From positions 1 through 64,000 of the forward strand of contig JAHLKD010000075.1 of the NCBI GenBank assembly GCA_025526935.1: a stretch of DNA of 64,000 nt. The letters are read 5' to 3'. Every line of letters begins with the position of its first letter. The first letter of the stretch is position 1. The notes under the pieces were generated by a model, which saw only the letters and a list, made by a program, of their open reading frames with translations, was not told the origin of the DNA and did no database searches. The translations under genes and the position numbers were made by a program. This document shows positions 56,713 through 64,000 of the stretch, one piece after another. This DNA comes from Cladochytrium replicatum (Eukaryota; Chytridiomycota; Chytridiomycetes; Cladochytriales; Cladochytriaceae).

Positions 56713-57245
56713 GTCTCCCAGATTCTGTCCACCTGACACTTTCTCAACTTATTAACGGTAATTCAGTAATTTCTATCAGGTACAGCTAACCTCTCTGCAA
56801 ATACTACTAGCAATAGGATTCTGTCCACCCGGACACTTTCTCAACTCATTGACCGTACTTCAGTTATCTCTACCCAATAAAACTAACCTCTCTATCAATG
56901 TTACCAGCACTACGATTCTGTCCACCCGGACACTTTCTCAACTCATTGACGGTACTTCAGTGATCTCTATCAAGTACAACTAACCTCTCTACCAATGTTA
57001 CTAGCAATAAGATTCTGTCCACCCAGACACTTTCTAACTCATTGACGGTACTTGAGTGATCTCTATCAAGTACAACTAACATCTCTATTAAATGTTACTC
57101 GCAATAAGATTCTGTCCACCCAGACACTTTCTCAACTCATTGACGGTACTTCACTGTTCTCAATCAAGTACAACCAACCTCTCTACAAATACTACTCGCA
57201 ATAGGATTCTGTCCAGGCGGTCACTTTCTCAACTCCTGGACGGTA
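56711..57245 (+). repeat. hAT-2 terminus and ~97-bp array E
   Basis: Begins with the terminal 13-mer CAGTCTCCCAGAT and then about six + strand units of the 97-bp repeat. The innermost unit is the GTCCAGGCGGTC variant also found beside hAT-1 at about 8285-8300. The array lies on the 3' side of the reversed transposase. Confidence 0.9.
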
Positions 57246-57281
57246 CTTCAACAGATGAACAGTCTAAACAACAATTTACAT

Positions 57282-59716
57282 TTAAAAGAGTGGGTTATCA
57301 TCAGTTGCTTCCAACTCTAATACCACATCAAAATCCTCGCCAAAATTATGCACCTTTACAAAATCCTCACTAACATCACTTTTTGAATCTTGGGAATCAT
57401 TTTTGAACAGTTCTTCAGCACTCAATTGATGCAACCAGTCATGACGGCACATCAACGCATTTATTGTTCTTGGAGCAAGGTGATTGCGGGTTGCAGGTAC
57501 CAAATCAACCCCGGCTGAAAACTCTTGTCTGACTGGAGCGCTTGTTGCTGGTATCCCTAAATAGTCCATTGCCATCTGCTTAGGGCTGGAAAGTTCACAC
57601 TTCCAATGGTCTTCCACCAGTCCATAATATTGATTGGCTTCCCATCAGAATCAATACCGCGGAGTACCTGATCGCCAAGATAGTGATCCAGCTCATCTTT
57701 TTCCTCAGGAATCTCTTATTGCCAGATGAAAATGGATCTAATGGCTCTCAAGCGTTCAGCGTCCGTTTTTTTCTGTCTATCACCGGAAGCTCTGCTCGAA
57801 TCATGTCGACGTTCTGGCGTGTTTCCAAAAACATCGGCACTGCTGTTCTTGATTTTCCGTGACTGATACGATTCCGCCCAGACTTTCCGCACTGGGGTGA
57901 ACTGATCCCTTCCTACATCTTTCTCCCAAGCCTTTGAAAATTGATAATATTGATTCTTAAAACAACGATCGAGTACCATAGCAACTGCTAAACACGGGCT
58001 CTTAGCGATTGAGTAATATATTCTCAGCTTATCTAGTGCATTTTGAAAAGCTTTGGTGAAAGTTTCATCCAATTCTGCCTCCTCTAGGTCCTCCAGTTGA
58101 TCAATAAGATCGTTGTAAAAATGGAATAACAAGCAGAAGTGTTGGATATCTACACCCCTCGATTGCCTTTGATATAACCTCGAAAACACTCAAACCATCC
58201 TGGATCTTCTGTAGGACATCCCATTGCTTTGGATTTATTGACCAATCTTTCAAAGAATCTTCAATCCAGCATATTTTGTCCATTGCCTCTGTAGCTGTAA
58301 GGCTCGTTTGACCATATAGAACGTGCTATTCCAGCGAGTTGTCACATCGATAATTGGTAATAGAGGAACCAGTTTCACAAATCGGCACGAATCAATAAAT
58401 GAGCTTCGTCGTTTTGGGGAAGACCGGATTCCTCTGACTAGCCGTCGAAGAAGGTTTATGACCTTAATGCCGGAGTTATCGTCATTTGCCACTGTGTCCC
58501 CTGCGGGCCCGAATGTATTGATAAAATCCTTTGCTGCAAGATTGATAATGTGTGCCATACACCAGATGTGTTGAGTTTCTGCAGACCACACAATATCCCT
58601 ATCCTCCAATAGCGTCTCCAGCTTAGCACTCATGGTAAAGTTGTTTGAACCGTTGTCGGTTGTAATACACAATAAGTGTTCACCTGATAGCATGCCAAAT
58701 TCATCCAGACACTTGACAAGCTGATTAGCCATGGCGACGCCTTCATGCTTTCCAACTATCGGAATCATCTGCAGCAGCAAGTCCTGCGGCTCCCATTCTT
58801 TGTGATGAAGTGGGCAGTAATTCCAAGAAAAGAAGTCTGGTTCTTCGATGTCCAACAGTCAGCTGTTATTGATACTATTGAAGGCGAACCAACAATCAGA
58901 CCTTTAACGAGCTCCTTCTGCCTATCGTAAAGATCCATCTCCTTTTGCTTCACTACTTTTGCCGTCTTTGGTGTATAGTTTGGCTGAAAAGTCTTCAGCA
59001 TGCTGACAAAGAATTCGTTCTCCACAACAGTAAAAGCCTGATTGTCTGCAGCAATCCAGTCCAAAATCGACCGCCACACTACGTCTGGATTGAACACAAA
59101 GTCTTGCTCCTTCTCCAGCGAGCTGAAATTCAATGTCTGTTGTCCCTTGGGGACGATGTCCAACAGTCCAAGCGACCTGGCAATACTTCCATGGTGGTTT
59201 TTCAGATGCCCGAGGAAGTTTTTTTGTTGATCCCGTCTTATCGACCTTCTGGCTCCACTTGCATTTCGCAACCAAACATGTTCTCAGTCTATTATCAACC
59301 TTATAGTAATCCTTTGCTATGCCGCCTCGACTACCTCAACAGTCCAACATGCTATCAACATCTGCGTCTGATGAAAGCATTGCCGGTTGAACTGATCCAG
59401 CTGCTGGCTCCTGTTGCACTGAAGAGTCAGCAAAACTAACGTCGGCAGGAAGCTCTGGTGCACGCTGAGAAGCCAGGCCCAACTCGCTGGAGTCATTGGA
59501 AGAAGATGTGGAGCTCGGCTCTCGAGCGCTGTTGTTGCCACCGTGTCCTGATACACATCTGCGTTTGTCCTGCATGCTGTTCCCCTTGCTGGACCCCTTT
59601 GAAATTTGGGGGGCTGGCAGACTTCGCTTCCGTGTGTCAAGCGGATGACTGTCCACCAGTCTTTGGCTTGCGTCGGACGCTGCCTTACGCTATGGTTTAA
59701 CAAAGGCGGCGTCCAT
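57282..59716 (-). pseudogene. hAT transposase, broken second copy
   Basis: Over 90% identical to 5801-8236 along its length, in reverse orientation, start at 59716 and stop at 57282. Broken by several indels and stops: the N-terminal frame breaks at about 59336 and 59271, later frames at about 58765-58855, 58250, 58189, 57716 and 57617. A small deletion removed the acidic LDRYLGD-side context near 57716. The catalytic ERK of SAPVERK reads RQE here. It could serve only as a template for mobilisation in trans. Confidence 0.93.
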
Positions 59717-59837
59717 TTTTGCTGGGGTGTGGCTGGAACGTTACTGACTCTAAGTGTCCAGGTGCACAGAAAGCACAGCTCTCGAGTCTGTCGTCGTAGA
59801 AATTGTTTGTTACAGAACTTCCGTTGTGACTTCTTGG

Positions 59838-59910
59838 AAAGTGTCCGGGTGGACAGAATCGTATTGCTAGTAACATCGATAGAGACGTTAGTTGTACTTG
59901 ATAGAGATCA
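59838..59910 (-). repeat. Partial 97-bp unit, right end of hAT-2
   Basis: A single inverted unit (GTGTCCGGGTGGACAGAATCG) and part of the next, then unrelated sequence. The terminal CAGTCTCCCAGAT is missing, so the right end is deleted. Confidence 0.85.
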
Positions 59911-60336
59911 CAACTTTCAAAAACTTGTTCTCGAGTATCGGGCCAGTGCGCTTCGGAAGCACCACGCCATTCTTTGCGAGCTCGTCGATGCGTCAGAAGT
60001 AGCGTTTTTGGGCTCTTGTCACTCCCTTGACAGTCGTGCGGTGCGGGACTGCCCCGAGAGAGATGAGGGTTGTTTGCCTGAGTGGTACCGGCGCATGCGC
60101 AACCCGCAACAGCGGTGATGGCCTTGCGATTCCCAGCGAGCGACGGAACGGGAGCATTTCACGACCCACAAACTCTGGGTTGTTAAAACTAACCACTGAG
60201 CTGAAATAGCAAGGTACTCTAGATACAGAGTCAGTTGCCTGTAACCATTCCAACATGGGTGGACACCTCCATACTAAAACACCAAAAAAGAAATAATAAT
60301 GTAGCACAGAAATAATAGTGCCATAGCTAAGAATAA
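59911..60336. other. Intergenic region, no gene recognised
   Basis: GC-rich to about 60180 then AT-rich. A stretch at 60078-60090 (TGCCTGAGTGGTA) looks like a polymerase III A box, but no B box or cloverleaf follows. Confidence 0.35.
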
Positions 60337-61392
60337 TCATGCATCCCGCGGTGTCGTTGGTCGAGGCGGCAACGCTGGTGGGCTGCCATTTGGTCGCGGA
60401 GGGAGTGCAGGTGGGCTTGTCCCATTTCCATTACTGACTTCTGCTTTGGACTCTCTAACTGCAGCCTTTGCCTCGTCTTCCATCGCCTTTTCCTTTGCAA
60501 GCAGTATCCCTCTCCGACCCGCGGCAATCTGCAATTCCTTGTCCAAATTCACAGAGTAAAACAACTTATTCTCCAAATCAAGCTTGAACAACCGTATCTC
60601 GCAGTTCTCTTGTCACAAATCAAAAAATCAGCTATGCTTGCTGCAAAGAACCGCAAGCTCGAATACTCACTGTACATTATTCTCAAGATCAAGTTCCCCA
60701 TCGTTTGCCAAAACCCAGACGCCAGCATCCCCAAGAAACCACCATGCGAAACCAGCAGCACCGATTTCTCCTCCCTCGACGCAATCCACTTCCTCAGCCT
60801 CCTCGCCCGCTCCTCCAGCGCTCTCGGCCCCGCATCGTCCTTGGTCTTCAAACACCACTCCTCTCCCGGAAAATGCACTTCCCTCGTTTTATCACTGACG
60901 CCGTTCAACGCCTCAAACTCCCCGAGCAGGATCGACACCGACGAGCCCACATCGGATGGCCACGACCCTGCTTCCTGCAGATCCGGCACAAGGTACCCCG
61001 GAATTTTATCTGGGGAGCAGCTCGAGGCGTCGAAGGAAAGTGAGTCGCCGAGGGCGAGGAGCGCGGTGTGGATCGTGCGTTTCATTGGGGAGACGTAGAC
61101 GGCGTCCAAGGGGAATGCGCGCTGGGAGGGGGAGGGGTGCAATTCGGAGAGGAGGCGGGTGACTTCGGATTGCGAGGCGATATCGCGAAGGGCGGTTGAG
61201 ACGCTGAGGGCTTGGAGCTGGCCGAGGGAGGTAAGAGGTGGGTCGTGGAGGTTCATGTTCATCGTGACATTGTGGAGGGCCTCGCCGTGGCGGAGGGTCC
61301 ATATGAGCTGGAAACCCAGAAAGATGAGAAAGAGACCATGAGGATGTGCCGGTGCGTTAGGAAAGAAGTCTTTTCACCTTGAAAGGTTTCAT
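60337..61392 (-). CDS. Histidine phosphatase (phosphoglycerate mutase-like) protein
   Basis: Three exons: 61378-61392 (MKPFK), 60671-61307 and 60337-60608 (924 nt, 307 aa). The tiny first exon is supported because splicing places it directly before LIWTLRHGEALHN, the catalytic RHG motif. Other conserved parts are VYVSPMKRTIHTA, with the second Arg, and LLVSHGGFLGML, with the second catalytic His. The fold therefore has all the residues for a phosphohistidine mechanism. The insert around SPDKIPGYLVPDLQEAGSWPSDVG matches the substrate-cap region of eukaryotic PGM-like phosphatases. The C-terminus ends in a doubled PPALPPRP motif, a class of SH3 ligand. The substrate is unknown; it is not the glycolytic enzyme. 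Confidence 0.88.
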
Positions 61393-62509
61393 GCTGAGTT
61401 TTGGAGGGACGTGGCTTTAGGCAAATGAAAGAATGTCACAAAAGTCATAGGGACAGCTATCCAGAGGACTATGATCATGCTATCGCGGGTGTTCAGGCCT
61501 TATTTATGGTGAAAGACTTGTGAACAAATGTGATTTCCGTGTCTCGTGCGAGCGTCGGTATGTTTGTTATGAAGTCTAGTTTAGAGTTGAGGGTGACAGC
61601 TCTACTGGGTCAGTGGAGTAACTGCGGATGGGAGTTGAATGCAAGAGTTGTTGGGGGGATGGTGGTGGATCATGGAGAATCAGATCTACCGGTGAAGGAA
61701 GGGGTCGAACAGATCACACATTCTCGTTTCCCGTTTTCCGGTGCCAATGGTCGTTCTGTTGTGCCATTTTCCGGAAGAACATCTTCTATTCCTCAACCGT
61801 CCCGATCAGCGACCAGGGCACTTTTTCCAATTTTACGAACAACGCATGATGGCATGAATTTTAAATTTTAGGGTGCATGGACCCGGACTCTATTTTTCAA
61901 GCACGCTATGGCAATCCACAGCCGCAGGGTTCCAGGATCAGCATCGCAGCGAACGGCGGAGCTTCCGTTCTGCCAATACATACTCGACAGCGCAACAGAG
62001 GCACTGAGTCAAGCCAAGCCGTGGAATACACACCACACACCACATACACCACCCGGTACATACCTGTATTTATTGTGCAGTCAGTCTCAGACACACCCCA
62101 CCCGCTCAGCTGCTACACGTGACTCCCCAGATCGCAATCTAAATATTTTCCAATTCAATTCAATCATATCCAATCCGCCGTCCAGGCCAGTCCCGTCCCT
62201 ACGCGTACGGCAAGCAAGCTACGGCGTGCTCCCTTCCCCTTCCCATAGCTATTACGTGTATCCCGTCTGTCTTCGTTCCTATTACCATTACCACTTTTAA
62301 TACTTACATCGCCCCTTTTCCTCTCTTAATCTCCGCTCGATCCCCATCGCCGCACTCCACTGCCACCTGCGTGAGGCTGCCCCTTGCCCGGCACCAACCA
62401 GATCTCTTCCAAAACTGCTGAATGGTGTGGGTCGGGCTGTCCCCGTCACCACAAACTTTAGCCTTTGGCAATATCCCCTCCCACTCTCCCCCATCACCTA
62501 AAGAAAATA
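61393..62509. promoter_or_regulatory. Divergent intergenic region before the homeobox gene
   Basis: About 1.1 kb with no credible gene. From about 61990 to 62500 it is C-rich and pyrimidine-rich, with many CACAC and TCCCC runs, consistent with a long 5' leader for the homeobox gene. No specific site could be named. Confidence 0.45.
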
Positions 62510-64000
62510 ATGCCCTCCTCGAATCCACCCCCTGACTCTCCACCTGGTATGGGCCCGTCCGGATCAAACTCTCCCTCATCTGCACGGAAACGCTCCATTC
62601 ACGAGCTCGCAGATTCGGACATTTCCATTTTTCAAAATCCCTCCGACTCGCCCAGGAAAAAGTCAATAACCTCCGAGCTAGCAGATGCTCTTTCTGACCT
62701 TACTATGCCTGCGTCTGCAAGCTCGACGAGCAGCAGCCCGACTTCCCAATCAGCTGCACTCTTTGGCTATCACACCGAAAAACAAAATGATGCTTCGAAT
62801 GATGGCGGCGCTTTCCTTACAGCCGCGTGGGGGGAGCTAAGATTTACCGAGGAACCAGGATCGGGTTTGGTGGCCGCTACAAACGTGGAATCTATCGTAG
62901 CAGACCCGGATGCCGGATTTTTCGGTGTCGATGTGTCCGCACATCCAGTCCCACCCCAGCTTTCCACTCAAAATCAACTGTCTGCCGTATCCCAAAGCCT
63001 CCCGAACCCCACTTCCATCCACCCCCATCAGAATTCGAGCCCGTCACGTCACCGGCGAACTCAGTCGGACGCAATCCCTCGGCGCCAGCCCCTCGCTCCC
63101 GTCCCACCAACATTTCCACCGGGATATTTTGCCGCTGCTGCCGCTGAGCGAAGGAAATCTGCCGATTCTGGGTCGTCACATCCATCGGGTTCGTCAGACA
63201 CCATTTCCTTTGGGGAACATGGTACGCAGCCGCTGCATATCAGCAAAATATAGAGCTTCATTTAGTGTTACTGGTCTGATCATTGTTTTTCCACCGGCTT
63301 GTTAAGATTTTGAGGGTCCAGACGGTGGAGCGTCGTCTTCAAAGCCCAGTAGTTCAACGTGGAACGCCATTTCGGCTACTGCAGGTGGAGATCAATCTTC
63401 CGCAAAGAAGCGAACTCGAGCGACACCGGAACAGCTCGCTCTCCTCGAGAGCACCTTTGCAGCAAATCAGACTCCCCCGGGGACTGTACGAAGGCAGCTT
63501 GCAAGTATGTGCGGCATGAGCGAGCGAAGTGTTCAGGTTTGTGAAACACATTGTTCGACTTTGTAGCGTGCTTACGCCGGTTTTCAGGTGTGGTTCCAAA
63601 ATCGACGGGCCAGGACGCGTCTTGCGCAACGGAAAGTGCATCAGACCGCGGCGGTTCAGGAACGCGTTGCGGCGATTGTTGCAGCTCATGCCCAACTGAG
63701 GACCGTCAAGCCAGAAACAGCCAGCTCTGCGAGCCCCTCATCGCCAGCCGCCGAAGCAACACCATCGGTATCTCCATCTTTGTCAGTTACTGAAGAAACC
63801 GCAACCAGCTCGGATTTTGCAGTTTCGTTCTCTGGTGAAACACTGACCATTGGCACCTGGCTCCGAACAAAGACCGTTGACGCCCAAGGCGCGATTCTAT
63901 CCAACCTCCGCTGCGGCGCGAACATCACGACACGCGAACTTATCTGGCAGATTTCCGACTCTGGCAACTTCTACCGCATCGTTCTCCCCTTTGACCACAT
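62510..64000 (+). CDS. Homeobox transcription factor, HOY1/PHX1-like (3' end outside window)
   Basis: Exons 62510-63221, 63307-63536 and 63588 to beyond 64000. The first ~240 residues are Ser/Pro-rich and disordered. The homeodomain begins KKRTRATPEQLALLESTF and ends in VWFQNRRARTRL, with recognition-helix Trp, Phe, Asn and Arg present. An intron falls exactly between the Gln and Val of SVQ/VWFQN. After a low-complexity linker the protein enters a conserved C-terminal domain (LTIGTWLRTKTVD, then FYRIVLPFDHI) like that of the fungal HOY1/PHX1 group, which regulates growth form and stationary-phase genes. It acts in the nucleus as a DNA-binding regulator. The ATG at 62510 is the first in frame. 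Confidence 0.9.

Noticed and set aside
60070-60150. tRNA gene from the A-box-like TGCCTGAGTGGTA
   Set aside because: No B box at the right distance and no cloverleaf pairing.

Overview
The window looks like a contig from a fungus, most likely an early-diverging zoosporic (chytrid-like) fungus. The support is: short GT-AG introns of about 49-90 bp in nearly every host gene; fungal gene families (a BCS1-like AAA ATPase with a lysine-rich insert, a HOY1-like homeobox gene, a full-size B-type ABC transporter); a chromodomain Ty3/gypsy element, non-LTR elements and hAT elements; and a kinase resembling STK33, which in animals is linked to sperm and flagella. The phylum is an inference; eukaryotic and fungal is firm.

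Positions 1-20.8 kb are a transposon graveyard. Arrays of a ~97 bp tandem repeat (1-540, 4885-5690, 8255-9490, 9520-9770) surround an intact 811-aa hAT transposase (5801-8236). The two arrays flanking it run in opposite directions, so the element has foldback-like ends. The same repeat precedes two copies of an unrecognised 560-aa protein gene (674-2356 intact; 9909-11590 broken), each followed by a CGGGT-rich hairpin element. LINE copies follow: a chimeric one on the minus strand (2655-4687), a nearly full-length but frameshifted one (12643-17352), and a pile of truncated copies to 20.8 kb. A tRNA-derived SINE (12334-12642, second copy 18690-18962) shares its 3' end with one LINE family.

Positions 21.2-46.3 kb are mostly host genes: a decayed ABC transporter copy beside its intact parent (23080-27533), two tandem seven-TM paralogues (28268-29577 and 29946-31262, the second with a damaged splice donor), an STK33-like kinase (-), a large ankyrin-repeat protein (-), an AIF/FSP1-like FAD oxidoreductase (+), a BCS1-like AAA ATPase (-), a coiled-coil unknown (+) and a TIR-domain protein (-).

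From 46.3 to 59.9 kb the region decays again: a broken inositol polyphosphate 5-phosphatase gene, a 61-bp minisatellite, a broken WRN-type 3'-5' exonuclease gene cut by LTR elements, a three-LTR retroelement cluster (50709-56712) whose long ORF joins a gag-like region directly to integrase with no reverse transcriptase, and a second, broken hAT copy (56711-59910) with the same array ends. The last 3.7 kb hold a histidine-phosphatase gene (-) and the 5' part of a homeobox gene (+) running off the window.

Gene models were assembled by hand from reading frames and splice signals; most exon sums are exact multiples of three, and models where this failed are flagged.
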